A DNA stretch of 64,000 nucleotides from Nonomuraea roseoviolacea subsp. carminata (GCF_024172185.1 NZ_JAMZEC010000001.1:2170001-2234000); one strand, 5' to 3'; shown: positions 24,118 through 32,913, counted from the first letter of the stretch. The notes: generated by a model not told the origin, from the sequence alone. Made by a program: numbers and translations.

Positions 24118-25424
24118 TGGATTCTGGGTTGCGCGCCGTCGGGGTCGTGCTGGCGGGCGGAGTGGGGCAGCGGATGGGGCTCGGCCGGCCCAAGCAGCTG
24201 GCCACCGTCGCCGGGCGGACCATCCTGGAGCACTCGATCGCCCTGTTCGACGGCTCCCCCGACATCGACGAGGTCGTGGTGCTGATGACGCCGGGCCTCG
24301 TGGACGAGGCGAGGGAGCTGGTCGCCCGGGCCGGGTTCCGGAAGGTGACCAAGGTCGTCGAGGGCGGGGCGAGCCGTACGGAGAGCACCTGGCGGGCGCT
24401 GCGGGCGATCGGCGAGGAGGAGTGCGACGTGCTGCTGCACGACGCCGTCCGGCCGTTGCTGGAGCCCCGGATCATCACGGACTGTGTGCGCGCCCTGCGG
24501 GATCACCGGGCCGTCGAGGTGGCCATCCCGAGCTCCGACACGATCTTCGCGGTCGAGCCGGGGCCCGGCGGGGAGACGATCACGGAGGTGCTGGACCGGT
24601 CGCGGCTGCGCCGGGCGCAGACGCCGCAGTGCTTCCGGTTGTCGGTCATCAGGGAGGCTTACGAGCGGGCGCTGGCCGACCCGGGCTTCGCCGACCGGCC
24701 GGCGACCGACGACTGCGGGGTGGTGCTGCGGTACCTGCCGGACGTGCCGATCCACATCGTGCCGGGCAGCGAGCGCAACCTGAAGATCACCCATCCGGTG
24801 GACGCGCGGATCGCGGCGGCGCTGTTCGAGGCGTCGCCCGTTCCGGCGGCGTTCGAGGAGGAGGCGCTGGCGGGACGGACCGTGGTGCTCCTCGACGCGG
24901 GGGGCGCGGGTGTGCGGGAGGCGGCGGAGCTGGCGTCCCGGCACGGGGCGCGGGTGGTGGTCCTGTCGTGCGAGCGTGACGGGCTGCGACTGGACGACGT
25001 CCGCTCCGTGGCCAAGGCGCTGGCCGGGGTGGGGCGGATCGATCACCTCGTCCTCGCCGTCGCGGCGGCGGGCGGGGGTGGGAGCCTCATGGAGGCGGCG
25101 GACGAGATCGTGGCCGAGGCGGCGGTGGCCGGGTACCTGGGGCCGGTCAACGTGGCGCGGGCCGCGTACCCGCGGCTGCTGGAGAGCGGCGGCGGCCTGC
25201 TGCTGTGCGTCGCGGCGGACGCCGGAGACCCCCTGGGCGCGCCGGCCGGGGCGGCCGTGACGGCCCTGGCCCGGTCGCTGGCGGCCGAGTGGGCCGGCGA
25301 GGGGGTGCGGGTCAACTGCGTGACCGGCGGCGGCACGGCGGAGGAGACGGCCGGGGCGTGGCTGGCGGTGCTGGCGTCGCGCCTCACGGGCCAGGTCGTG
25401 GACGCGTCCTCGGGCCCGCGCTGA
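24117..25424 (+). CDS. IspD-like cytidylyltransferase fused to a degenerate SDR domain
   Basis: Residues 1-235 are an IspD/TarI-type cytidylyltransferase: LAGGVGQRMGLGRPKQL (CTP loop), DAVRPLL and RAQTPQCFR are all present. Residues 250-435 have the order of a short-chain dehydrogenase, with TVVLLDAGGAGVREAAELA in place of the TGxxxGxG loop and VTALARSLAAEWAGEGVRVN matching helix F onward. The catalytic Ser and the YxxxK pair are missing; the segment reads GAPAGAAV at 374-381. The architecture recalls bifunctional CDP-ribitol enzymes (Bcs1/Acs1), but the reductase half should be inactive here, so it may make CDP-ribitol or a similar CDP-polyol only from a preformed phosphate. It is probably not the housekeeping IspD. 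Confidence 0.82.
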   Translation: MDSGLRAVGVVLAGGVGQRMGLGRPKQLATVAGRTILEHSIALFDGSPDIDEVVVLMTPGLVDEARELVARAGFRKVTKVVEGGASRTESTWRALRAIGEEECDVLLHDAVRPLLEPRIITDCVRALRDHRAVEVAIPSSDTIFAVEPGPGGETITEVLDRSRLRRAQTPQCFRLSVIREAYERALADPGFADRPATDDCGVVLRYLPDVPIHIVPGSERNLKITHPVDARIAAALFEASPVPAAFEEEALAGRTVVLLDAGGAGVREAAELASRHGARVVVLSCERDGLRLDDVRSVAKALAGVGRIDHLVLAVAAAGGGGSLMEAADEIVAEAAVAGYLGPVNVARAAYPRLLESGGGLLLCVAADAGDPLGAPAGAAVTALARSLAAEWAGEGVRVNCVTGGGTAEETAGAWLAVLASRLTGQVVDASSGPR

Positions 25425-25432
25425 CCTGTGGA

Positions 25433-25466
25433 GGGCGCGCGTACCCCCGGAAGGGGACGCGCGCCC
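25433..25466. terminator. Hairpin between convergent genes
   Basis: GGGCGCGCGT pairs with ACGCGCGCCC, extended inward by CCCC/GGGG with one bulged A. It lies in the 54-bp gap between the IspD-like gene and the convergent glycosyltransferase and can serve both strands. Confidence 0.7.
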
Positions 25467-25478
25467 GAGGCGGGCGGG

Positions 25479-26519
25479 TCAGTGGAGGGAGAGGTGGCCC
25501 TGCTGCGGCGACGGGCGGGCCAGCTTGCGCGGGCTGGTCAGGAAGCCCCAGCCCCACGAGACGTGCATGGTGGCGTACACCAGCGGCAGCCTGGCCTTGA
25601 CCGCCATCGGGTAGCCGCTGCCGGTGAGCACCGAGCCGCCCGCGATGGCCAGCAGGTAGCCGCCCGGGATGATCAGCCCGAGCGGGAAGAACGGCGAGAC
25701 GATCAGCCCGAGCGCCATCGCCAGCACGGCGGCCGGCGGCGCGAGGTAGCGCAGGTTGATCGTGCCCTCGTGGGTGCGCGAGACGACGCGCCGCCAGCGG
25801 CCGTAGTGGAAGTACTGCTTGGCCAGCGCCTTGACGTTGGGCCGGGGCCGGTAGGTCACGCGCATGCGGGGCTGGAACCACACCAGGCCGCCGCTCTGGC
25901 GGATGCGGTGGTTCATCTCCCAGTCCTGGGCGCGCTGGAAGTGCTCGTCGTAGCCGCCCACCCGGTCGAGCGCGGAGCGCCGGAAGACGCCCAGGTAGAC
26001 GGTGTCGGCCGGGCCCGCCGTGCCACCGACGTGGAAGGCGGCGGCGCCCACGCCGATCTTGGAGGTCATGGCGCAGGCGACGGCCTGCTCGAAGGCTGTC
26101 ACGCCCTCGGCCGCCATGACGCCGCCCACGTTGTCGGCGCCGGTCTCCTCCAGGGTCTCGACCGCCACCCGCAGGTAGTCGGACGGCAGCATGGCGTGCC
26201 CGTCGACCCGGGCGACGATGCCGCTGCGCGAGGCCGCGATGGCCGCGTTGAGCGCGTTGGGGGTGCGGCCCGTCGGGTTGGGCACGACGACGACCCTCGG
26301 GTCGGCCGCCGCGATGGCGTCGGCGACCTCCTGGGTGCGGTCTTGGGACGGTCCGACGGCGAGGACGACCTCGATCTCGCCGGGGTAGCTCTGGGCGAGG
26401 ACCTGGTCGACGGCCTCGCGAAGATGCCGTTCCTCGTTGAGGACGGGCATGACGACGGAGATGGGCGGCCAGCTACGGGTCTCCGCTGGCGCGTGCGGCG
26501 AGTCGGGGAACTGCTTCAT
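25479..26519 (-). CDS. Glycosyltransferase family 2 (ExoA-like) with C-terminal membrane helices
   Basis: A 346-residue GT2 enzyme. The N-terminal catalytic domain shows PPISVVMPVLNEERHL, then ARVDGHAMLP (DxH/DxD-type metal site) and the acceptor motif RAQDWEMNHRIR. The C-terminal part has three hydrophobic segments. The layout resembles ExoA-type succinoglycan glucosyltransferases that extend a polyprenyl-linked oligosaccharide. ATG at 26519 (MKQFPDSP) was chosen; further upstream sequence overlaps the divergent LCP gene leader. The acceptor is unknown. Confidence 0.88.
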   Translation of the reverse strand: MKQFPDSPHAPAETRSWPPISVVMPVLNEERHLREAVDQVLAQSYPGEIEVVLAVGPSQDRTQEVADAIAAADPRVVVVPNPTGRTPNALNAAIAASRSGIVARVDGHAMLPSDYLRVAVETLEETGADNVGGVMAAEGVTAFEQAVACAMTSKIGVGAAAFHVGGTAGPADTVYLGVFRRSALDRVGGYDEHFQRAQDWEMNHRIRQSGGLVWFQPRMRVTYRPRPNVKALAKQYFHYGRWRRVVSRTHEGTINLRYLAPPAAVLAMALGLIVSPFFPLGLIIPGGYLLAIAGGSVLTGSGYPMAVKARLPLVYATMHVSWGWGFLTSPRKLARPSPQQGHLSLH

Positions 26520-26600
26520 GGCGGGGCTCACGCTACTGTACGAGCAGGGGAGGAGGGCAATCGAAAGCCCGATCCTCGCGGCGGAACAAGAGGGGGACCG

Positions 26601-28070
26601 ATGCGCGACCCGGGCGGGGAGGACGCTGGGGTGCATGTGGGCGGCGACGCCTACGGCGGCGTCAGGCTCGCACCCGGTCGCAGGCGCAGGCCGGGCCGCG
26701 GCGCGAAGGCGCGCCGGCGCAACCTGGTCGTCTCGGGCCTGCTGTCCGCCAGCGTGCTCGTCGGCACCGGCGTGGTGTGGGCGACGCCCCGGCAGATCGG
26801 CACGGTGGACGCCGGGGTGACCGAGCCCGTGTCCACCGGCGCGATGAACATCCTGCTCGTCGGCGTGGACAAGCGCGACGACCTCACCCGCAAGCAGCAG
26901 AACCAGCTCAAGCTGGGCCGCGAGGTCGGGCAGCGGACCGACACGATGATGGTCATCCATCTGTCCGAGGACCACCGCAAGATCACCGTGGTGAGCCTCC
27001 CCCGCGACACCTGGACGACCATCCCGGGCAAGGGCCAGCACAAGATCAACTCCGCGTACCAGTTCGGCGGGCCGAGGCTCGCCAAGGAGACCGTGGAGCA
27101 GGTGACGGGGCTGTCGGTCAACCGCTACATCGAGGTCAACGTCCTCGGCTTCATCGACGTCGTCGACGCGCTCGGCGGGGTCACGGTCTGCACCCCGGTG
27201 CCCATCAACGACCCCAAGACGGGGCTCGCGCTCACCGCCGGCACCCACGAGCTGCACGGCGCCCAGGCGCTCGGCTACGCCCGCACCCGCGCCACGGCCC
27301 GTTCCGACCTCGACCGCATCGACCGGCAGCAGCAGGTGATCTCCGCGCTGCTGAACCGCGCCCTCAGCGCGGGCACGCTCACCAACCCGGCCAAGCTCGC
27401 CGACTTCGTCAACTCGACGCTGCGCACCATCAAGGTGGACCCGGACGACGGGCTGACGGGGCTGGTCACGCAGATGCGCGACGTGTCGCTGGACGACGTC
27501 GCGTTCGCCGACGTGCCGCTCAAGAACGTCGACTTCAAGGCGCCGACCGGCGAGTCGGCGGTGCTGTGGGACGACGTGGCGGCGCGCGAGCTGTTCCGCC
27601 GGATCGCCGCCGACGAGGACCTCGTCAAGCCCGCCCCCTCGCCGTCCTCCTCCGCCTCGGCCACCGCCAAGCCCACGGGCAGGCCCGCCGGCGAGGCGAT
27701 CCCGCCGGAGCGCATCGCCGTCACCGTCAAGAACGGCACGCTCGTCACGGGGCTCGGCGCGCGGACGAAGGAGGCCCTGGTGGCGGCGGGCTTCCGGGTG
27801 CCGGACGTGCCGGGCAACACCCCGAACAAGGACTACAAGAAGACGGTCATCCGCTACGCCCCCGACCGCGAGGACTCCGCCCGCACCGTCGCGGCCGCGA
27901 TCCCGGGCGCGGAGCTGCGCGAGGCGGGCGACGTCAAGGGCGTCGAGGTCATCGTGGGCACCGACCAGCCCAAGATCCAGAAACCGACCGTGGAGACACC
28001 CGGGGCCAAACCCTCGTCAACCGCAACGCCGACCGCGAAAACGGCAACTCAGAACATATGCAAGAAATAG
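26601..28070 (+). CDS. LytR-CpsA-Psr (LCP) family wall-polymer ligase with LytR_C domain
   Basis: The second LCP protein of the window, 489 residues. A basic leader (GRRRRPGRGAKARRRN) precedes one signal-anchor helix (LVVSGLLSASVLVGTGVVW). The LCP domain has LLVGVDKRDD, QRTDTMMVIHL, VSLPRDTWT and GYARTRATARSDLDRIDRQQ with the conserved Asp/Arg set. A Ser/Ala/Pro-rich linker leads to a LytR_C domain (IAVTVKNGTLVTGLGART). ATG 26601 has AAGAGGGGGA just upstream. Divergent from the ExoA-like gene. Two LCP proteins in one locus may attach different polymers or act redundantly. Confidence 0.93.
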   Translation: MRDPGGEDAGVHVGGDAYGGVRLAPGRRRRPGRGAKARRRNLVVSGLLSASVLVGTGVVWATPRQIGTVDAGVTEPVSTGAMNILLVGVDKRDDLTRKQQNQLKLGREVGQRTDTMMVIHLSEDHRKITVVSLPRDTWTTIPGKGQHKINSAYQFGGPRLAKETVEQVTGLSVNRYIEVNVLGFIDVVDALGGVTVCTPVPINDPKTGLALTAGTHELHGAQALGYARTRATARSDLDRIDRQQQVISALLNRALSAGTLTNPAKLADFVNSTLRTIKVDPDDGLTGLVTQMRDVSLDDVAFADVPLKNVDFKAPTGESAVLWDDVAARELFRRIAADEDLVKPAPSPSSSASATAKPTGRPAGEAIPPERIAVTVKNGTLVTGLGARTKEALVAAGFRVPDVPGNTPNKDYKKTVIRYAPDREDSARTVAAAIPGAELREAGDVKGVEVIVGTDQPKIQKPTVETPGAKPSSTATPTAKTATQNICKK

Positions 28071-28104
28071 GCATAAGAGTTCTTACTTCGGGCACTGGAC
28101 CGTC

Positions 28105-28455
28105 ATGGTGGTCAAGTATTGGCGGGAGGACCCCTGTACGGTTGTGCGCGTCGTCGGTGACCTCGACGTGGCCGGAGCCCCGCGCCTGCGGGCGGAGCTC
28201 GACCACGTCCTCGCCAGGAGCGACTCGGCCAACGTGGTCATCGACCTGACAGAGGTCCCGTTCTGCGACTCGGTGGGGCTGGGAGTGCTGGTGAGCGCGT
28301 TCAACCACGTGCACCACTCACGCGGCCGGATGATCCTCGTCCTCAAGGACGGCATGATCAGGCATCTGTTCACGATCACGAACCTGGACCGTCACTTCGA
28401 GACGGTCTCGTCCGTCGAGGAGGCCTGCTCGGCTTTGTCGGCCGCGGCGGCCTGA
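28105..28455 (+). CDS. STAS-domain anti-sigma factor antagonist
   Basis: A 116-residue single STAS domain. VVRVVGDLDVAGAPRLRAEL is the opening strand-helix, and VPFCDSVGLGVL carries the DSxG motif whose Ser is phosphorylated by an anti-sigma kinase in SpoIIAA/RsbV-like switches. No kinase or SigB-type gene is adjacent, so its partner is elsewhere. ATG at 28105 follows the LCP stop by 34 nt and may be read through from it. Confidence 0.9.
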   Translation: MVVKYWREDPCTVVRVVGDLDVAGAPRLRAELDHVLARSDSANVVIDLTEVPFCDSVGLGVLVSAFNHVHHSRGRMILVLKDGMIRHLFTITNLDRHFETVSSVEEACSALSAAAA

Positions 28456-28588
28456 CCGGCGGCCCCCCTTTTCAGACCCGGATGAGTCCCCCATGCCCCA
28501 CAGGTCCCCTGTGCTGGATACTCGGAGGCCGGACGGCCGGAGACGCACACGGCCGTGCCGCCTGGACGACGTGACACGGGAGGCCGCT

Positions 28589-29428
28589 GTGAGGCTCGGA
28601 GTGATGTTCGACCGCGACCTGGCGCCGGAGCTGCTGGTGCCGTTCGCCCGCGAGCTGGACGGCCTGGGCGTGGCCGACCTCTGGGTCGTCGAGGACCTGG
28701 GATGGACGGGCGCCGTGTCCTCCGCCGCGACCGCGCTGGCCGTGACCGAGCGCGTCCGGGTCGGCATCGGCATCACCCCCGCCCCGCTGCGCAACCCGGC
28801 GCTGCTGGCCATGGAGCTGGCCAACCTGGCCCGCCTGCACCCCGGCCGGCTCGCCGCCGGCATCGGGCACGGGGTCCAGGACTGGATGCGCCAGGTCGGC
28901 GCCGCCGTACCGTCGCCGATGGCGCTGCTGGAGGAGACGATCACCTCCGTGCGGGCGCTGCTGCGCGGCGAGACCGTCACCCTGCGCGGCCGGGCCGTTC
29001 ACCTGGACGGGATCTCGCTCGTGCACCCGCCCGCCGAGCCGCCGCCCGTGCTGGCCGGCGTGGTGAAGCCGCGCTCGCTCGCGCTGTCGGGCCGCGTGGC
29101 GGAAGGCACGATCATCCCCGAGGGCCTGGAGCCGGCCCGCGTCCCCGGCATCCTTGAGCGGATCGGCGCCTCGGGCGGCCACGAGCTGGTGGCGTTCACG
29201 TTCCTGTGCGTCGGCGACGACATGCCCGAGGTGATGCGGCGCACGGTGGAGGGCCAGGCCGCGTTCCTGGGGGTGGCGCCCGAGGACGTCTTCATGGCGG
29301 CGGGGTCCGCGAAGGAGGCCGCCGCCCGGGTGCGGGAGCTGTGGGAGGCGGGGGTGACGACGGTCGCGGTGCGGCCGATGGGCGACGACCCCCTGTCCCA
29401 CGTGCGCGAACTCGTCGCCGCTCTCTGA
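28589..29428 (+). CDS. LLM-class oxidoreductase, probably F420-dependent
   Basis: A 279-residue luciferase-like monooxygenase-fold enzyme, a TIM barrel that oxidises or reduces small substrates with F420 or FMN. Features are VRLGVMFDRDLAPELLVPFA, GVADLWVVEDLGWTGAVS, VRVGIGITPAPLRNPALLAM and HPGRLAAGIGHGV. The length and actinobacterial context favour coenzyme F420. GTG at 28589 is chosen because GGGAGG lies 5 nt upstream; an earlier in-frame ATG adds an unrelated arginine-rich stretch. Substrate unknown. Confidence 0.85.
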   Translation: MRLGVMFDRDLAPELLVPFARELDGLGVADLWVVEDLGWTGAVSSAATALAVTERVRVGIGITPAPLRNPALLAMELANLARLHPGRLAAGIGHGVQDWMRQVGAAVPSPMALLEETITSVRALLRGETVTLRGRAVHLDGISLVHPPAEPPPVLAGVVKPRSLALSGRVAEGTIIPEGLEPARVPGILERIGASGGHELVAFTFLCVGDDMPEVMRRTVEGQAAFLGVAPEDVFMAAGSAKEAAARVRELWEAGVTTVAVRPMGDDPLSHVRELVAAL

Positions 29429-29528
29429 GCCCTCCGGGGGTGTCGCGGCGGAAATGCGGCCGAACGGTGGATCCCCCCTCGGCCGGATGGCCGATGGCGC
29501 GGCCGAGCCGCCGGACGATGATCACCCC

Positions 29529-30272
29529 ATGAGACGGATTCTGGGGGCGATGGCGGCGGTGTCGGCGGTGGCCGTGCTCGCGACGGTCACGAGCGGCTGC
29601 GGGGTCGAGCTGGACGCCAAGGAGGTGCACGAAAGCCGCGCGTTCGGGCACGCGGGCGGGCAGCTCACGGTCAGGAGCTCGATGGGCGGGCTGCGGATCC
29701 TGCCGGGCGAGCCGGGCGCGGTGCGGGTGGACCGCTGGGTGCGCGGCAAGGCGGCGGGCGAGGGCAACGCGTCCTGGTCGCTGAAGGACGGGGTGCTGCG
29801 GCTCGGCGCCGACTGCACGAACGTGTTCGGCGACTGCGGCGCCCGCTACCACGTCCGGGTGCCGCCCGGCGTGCGGCTCGTCGTGGAGGGTTCGGAGGAG
29901 GGCGTGATCCTCCAGGGTCTCCCCCAGGACGCCGACGTGTCGTCGCAGGGTCCGATCAAGGCGTACGACACGTCCGGCAGGCTGCGGCTGAACGGCGGCG
30001 ACGGCCTGGTCGCGGGCGAGCGGCTGAAGTCGGCGAGCGTGCGGGTGCGGACCGGCGCGGGGGCCGTCCGTCTGTCGTTCGCCATGCCGCCGTCGCAGGT
30101 GGATGTGGTGTCGAGCGACGGGTACGTCAGGACGACGGTGCCCAAGGGGGCGTACCGGGTGACGGCGGAGAGCCGGCACGGCGACGAGCGCTCGGAGGTC
30201 AAGGACGTCCCGAGCGACCGGACGATCGTGGCCAAGAGCGCGTCGGGGAACGTGGACGTCCTCGCCCGGTGA
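29529..30272 (+). CDS. Lipoprotein with DUF4097-like beta-strand repeat domain
   Basis: A 247-residue exported lipoprotein. The signal ends in a lipobox (VTSGC, Cys at about residue 24). The mature part is a series of short beta strands with recurrent G, V, D patterns (VRSSMGGLRILPGEPGAVRV, VRTGAGAVRLSF, AKSASGNVDV), like DUF4097 putative adhesin domains. The start is ATG 29529 (MRRILG). Function not known; such proteins are often near stress-response genes. Confidence 0.75.
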   Translation: MRRILGAMAAVSAVAVLATVTSGCGVELDAKEVHESRAFGHAGGQLTVRSSMGGLRILPGEPGAVRVDRWVRGKAAGEGNASWSLKDGVLRLGADCTNVFGDCGARYHVRVPPGVRLVVEGSEEGVILQGLPQDADVSSQGPIKAYDTSGRLRLNGGDGLVAGERLKSASVRVRTGAGAVRLSFAMPPSQVDVVSSDGYVRTTVPKGAYRVTAESRHGDERSEVKDVPSDRTIVAKSASGNVDVLAR

Positions 30273-30295
30273 CGCCGGCCGTCCGGCGGCCGGAC

Positions 30296-30322
30296 CGGGA
30301 CCGGCCCGTCGGGCCGGTCCCG
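30296..30322. terminator. Strong bidirectional hairpin between convergent genes
   Basis: A 12-bp perfect stem (core GGGACCGGCCC / GGGCCGGTCCC) with the 3-nt loop GTC lies 24 nt after the lipoprotein stop and 14 nt beyond the convergent repeat-protein stop. Confidence 0.85.
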
Positions 30323-30335
30323 TCGGCGGGGGTGG

Positions 30336-31163
30336 CTAGCGGGCGGCCTCGAAGATGGCGGCGTAGTGGCCGTTCTCGCCGTCCACCTGCACCGGCCGCA
30401 GTCCCCTGGCCCGGAGCTGGTCGAAGCGCTTCTGGTAGCCCGAGCCGCTCATCTCGACGTAGTGGGCCCACGACTTGAGGCCGTCCTTGCGCCACACGGC
30501 CGTGTAGGTGCCGTCGGGCGCGACCGCGATTTCGGTCGGCCGATACCCGCGCTTCGTCCGGGACTTGAACTCGGCCTCGTGCTGGGCGAGCGTCTTGCCG
30601 GTGGTGTAGTCCCAGTCGCCGCGCGTGCCCTGCGTCCAGACGGCCACGTACCGGGTGTCGCCGGCCGTGCCGTACGCGTCGACCGAGGTGAGCGCGTACC
30701 CGCGGCTCTTGGCCGAGGAGTTGGCCGCGGCGAACTGGCCGCCGGTCAGCCCGTGCTTGGCGAAGAACCTCGCGCCCGTCCTCGCGAACGCGGCCACGAA
30801 GCGCGCGCCGTCACCGGCCCCGGTGGCCGACACGGAGACCGGCTGCATCCCGCTCTTCAACGCCTGGTCGAACCGCTGCTGGTAACCCTTGGCCGACATG
30901 CCCTGGTACAGCGCCCAGGACCGCACGCCGTCCTTCACCCACACGGCCGCGTACCGGCCGCCGCCGGACACGTCCACGGCCACCGGCCGATACCCCTGGG
31001 CGCGCAGCCTCTCGAAGCGCGCCTCCTGCTCGGCCGCGCTCACACCGTGGTAGGCCATGAAGGCCGTCCCCTGGGCGTTCGCGGCGGGCGCCGTCACGGC
31101 CAGGGCGACGGCTGCCCCGACGGCCATGGAGGTGGCGACTGCGATCTTCCTGACGGTCATCAT
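30336..31163 (-). CDS. Secreted bacterial tandem repeat (BTRD1-like) protein
   Basis: A 275-residue secreted protein with a signal peptide (IAVATSMAVGAAVALAVTAPAANA, cleavage after about residue 30). The rest is five to six repeats of about 45 residues, each with a pattern like YQQRFDQALKSGMQPVSV and then YAAVW or a similar strand. This matches bacterial tandem repeat domain 1 (polyglycine-hydrolase-like repeats), usually found attached to a peptidase or beta-lactamase domain. Here no catalytic domain is present, so the repeats alone make the protein, perhaps a binding or inhibitory module. ATG 31163 and ATG 31160 are both possible starts. Confidence 0.8.
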   Translation of the reverse strand: MMTVRKIAVATSMAVGAAVALAVTAPAANAQGTAFMAYHGVSAAEQEARFERLRAQGYRPVAVDVSGGGRYAAVWVKDGVRSWALYQGMSAKGYQQRFDQALKSGMQPVSVSATGAGDGARFVAAFARTGARFFAKHGLTGGQFAAANSSAKSRGYALTSVDAYGTAGDTRYVAVWTQGTRGDWDYTTGKTLAQHEAEFKSRTKRGYRPTEIAVAPDGTYTAVWRKDGLKSWAHYVEMSGSGYQKRFDQLRARGLRPVQVDGENGHYAAIFEAAR

Positions 31164-31258
31164 GACTCTCCCATGCCGAAAGCTTTACTGGTTTGGGGGA
31201 TACGGACGACCATAACAGGCTTCACAGCACACCCACCAAGCCCACCAGCACGGCGGCG

Positions 31259-32095
31259 CTACACCGTGCGGAAGGCGTCGGCGTGAGCGTTCGCCCATTG
31301 CTCGAAGGTGCGGGCCGGGCGCCCGGTCACCTTCTGCACCGTGGGATGGACGTACGACTCGTCGAGCGTGCCGTCGGAGAAGAAGCGGAAGAACGCGTCG
31401 ACGTACGGCACGGGCATGGCCGCCTCCATCTCGGCCCGGGCCTCGGCGTTCGTCAGGCCCTCGCAGCGCAGATCACGGCCCAGCACCTCGGCGAGGACGG
31501 CGACCTGGTCGGCGGCCAGCAGCGCCCGCGGGCCGGTCAGCTCGTGGACCAGGCCGTCGTGCCCGTCGTCCAGGAGCGCCCGGGCCGCGACAGCGGCGAT
31601 GTCGTAGGGGTCGATGGCGGCGGTGCGCACGTCGGCGAACGGCACGCGCACCACGTCCCCGGCTCGCACCTGGGGCAGCCAGCGCAAGGCGTTGGACATG
31701 AACGACCTCGGCCTCAGGATGGTCCAGGGCAGGCCGGATGCCCGCAGGGCCCGTTCGGAGAGGGTCATGTAGCGGGAGACGACGTTGGTCATGTCCTCCA
31801 GTGCGGCCGAGCCGCCCGTCAGGAGCACGACCCGCCGCACTCCGACCTCGCGGGCGCGGGCCAGCAGCCCCGGCATGTCGTCGTAGCCGGGCAGGAGGAA
31901 CAGGCCGCGGACGACGTCGAGGGCCCGGGTCAGGCTCTCGGGCCGGTTCAGGTCGCCGCCGACCGGTTCGGCCCCGGCCGGAAGGGCGGCCTCCGCCGGG
32001 TTCCGCACCAGTGCCCGCACCTGTTCCCCCGCCCGGAGCAGGGCCTCGACCAGTTCCGAGCCGACGTTCCCGGTCGCGCCGGTCACCAAGATCAT
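31259..32095 (-). CDS. NmrA-like NAD(P)-binding protein (atypical SDR)
   Basis: A 278-residue Rossmann protein. MILVTGATGNVGSELVEAL is the dinucleotide-binding loop, and RALVRNPAEAALPAGAEPVGGDL is the typical NmrA/HSCARG-type following segment. The later PWTILRPRSFMSNAL is the family substrate-side motif. Catalytic Tyr/Lys of classical SDRs is not conserved in this family, members of which are quinone or NADPH sensors or reductases. ATG at 32095; upstream 32096-32307 has no gene and should contain its promoter. Confidence 0.88.
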   Translation of the reverse strand: MILVTGATGNVGSELVEALLRAGEQVRALVRNPAEAALPAGAEPVGGDLNRPESLTRALDVVRGLFLLPGYDDMPGLLARAREVGVRRVVLLTGGSAALEDMTNVVSRYMTLSERALRASGLPWTILRPRSFMSNALRWLPQVRAGDVVRVPFADVRTAAIDPYDIAAVAARALLDDGHDGLVHELTGPRALLAADQVAVLAEVLGRDLRCEGLTNAEARAEMEAAMPVPYVDAFFRFFSDGTLDESYVHPTVQKVTGRPARTFEQWANAHADAFRTV

Positions 32096-32307
32096 CAGAA
32101 TTACCCTTCGTTCACGGGCGAGGTGCGCGCGGCCCGGAGGAGCCCGGCCGCCAGGACACCGCCGCGCAGCGTGGCCGCAGAACGCGGCGGCGCGTCGGGG
32201 TGTTGACGCACGGAGATGGTGGCAGCAGACCGCGAAAGCCCGACAGTGTCCCAGTAATCGGGCGGACGTGCATTTCGCACGGACGATCGGTCGGCGCGGA
32301 ACTGCCG

Positions 32308-32913
32308 CTAGATCCAGCCGGACTCGGTGGCGATCCGGATGGCGTCGACCCGGTTGCGGGCCCCCAGCTTGGTCACCGCCGAGGTGAGGTAGTTGCGCAC
32401 CGTGCCGTAGGTCAGGAAGAGCCGCTCGGCGATCTCTGCGGGCTGCGCGCCCGTCGCCGACATGCGCAGCACCTCGGTCTCGCGCTGGCTGAGCGGGCTC
32501 TCCGGCGCCTCCAGCGCGACCAGCGCCAGCGCGGGGTCCACCGCCCGTTCCCCCGCCGCGACCGTCCTGATGGCCGCGGCGAGCTCGGCAGGCCGGATGT
32601 CCTTCGGGACGAAGCCCGCGATCCGGGCGCCCAGCGCCCGGCGCAGGACACCGGGCTTGGTCAGCGCCGTCAGGATCAGGACCGCGCATTCGGGCAGCGC
32701 CCTTCGCAGCTCGGCCGCCGCCGCCACGCCGTCCATCCCCGGCAGATCGATGTCGATCACGGCCACGTCAGGCCGGCACTCCAGCGCCGCGGGCACGATC
32801 TCCAGACCGGAGGCGACGCCCGCCACCACCTCGATGTCGTCGTTCAGCGACAGCAGCTCGACCAGCGCTTCGCGCAGGATGTGCATGTCCTCCGCGACGA
32901 GCACGCGAATCAC
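32308..32913 (-). CDS. NarL/LuxR-type response regulator
   Basis: A 201-residue two-domain response regulator. The receiver has the acidic pair in VLVAEDMHILREAL and the phosphoacceptor Asp in AVIDIDLPGMDG (about residue 54), with conserved T (ILTAL) and K (GFVPKD). The C-terminal HTH is LSQRETEVLRMSATG...EIAERLFLTYGTVRNYLTSAVTKLGARNR. It lies 54 nt downstream of the histidine kinase gene and is its likely partner. Confidence 0.93.
   Translation of the reverse strand: MIRVLVAEDMHILREALVELLSLNDDIEVVAGVASGLEIVPAALECRPDVAVIDIDLPGMDGVAAAAELRRALPECAVLILTALTKPGVLRRALGARIAGFVPKDIRPAELAAAIRTVAAGERAVDPALALVALEAPESPLSQRETEVLRMSATGAQPAEIAERLFLTYGTVRNYLTSAVTKLGARNRVDAIRIATESGWI

Noticed and set aside
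24117..25424. Housekeeping MEP-pathway ispD
   Set aside because: The fused SDR-like half and the CDP-polyol gene context point to a specialised cytidylyltransferase; ispF or other MEP genes are not adjacent.
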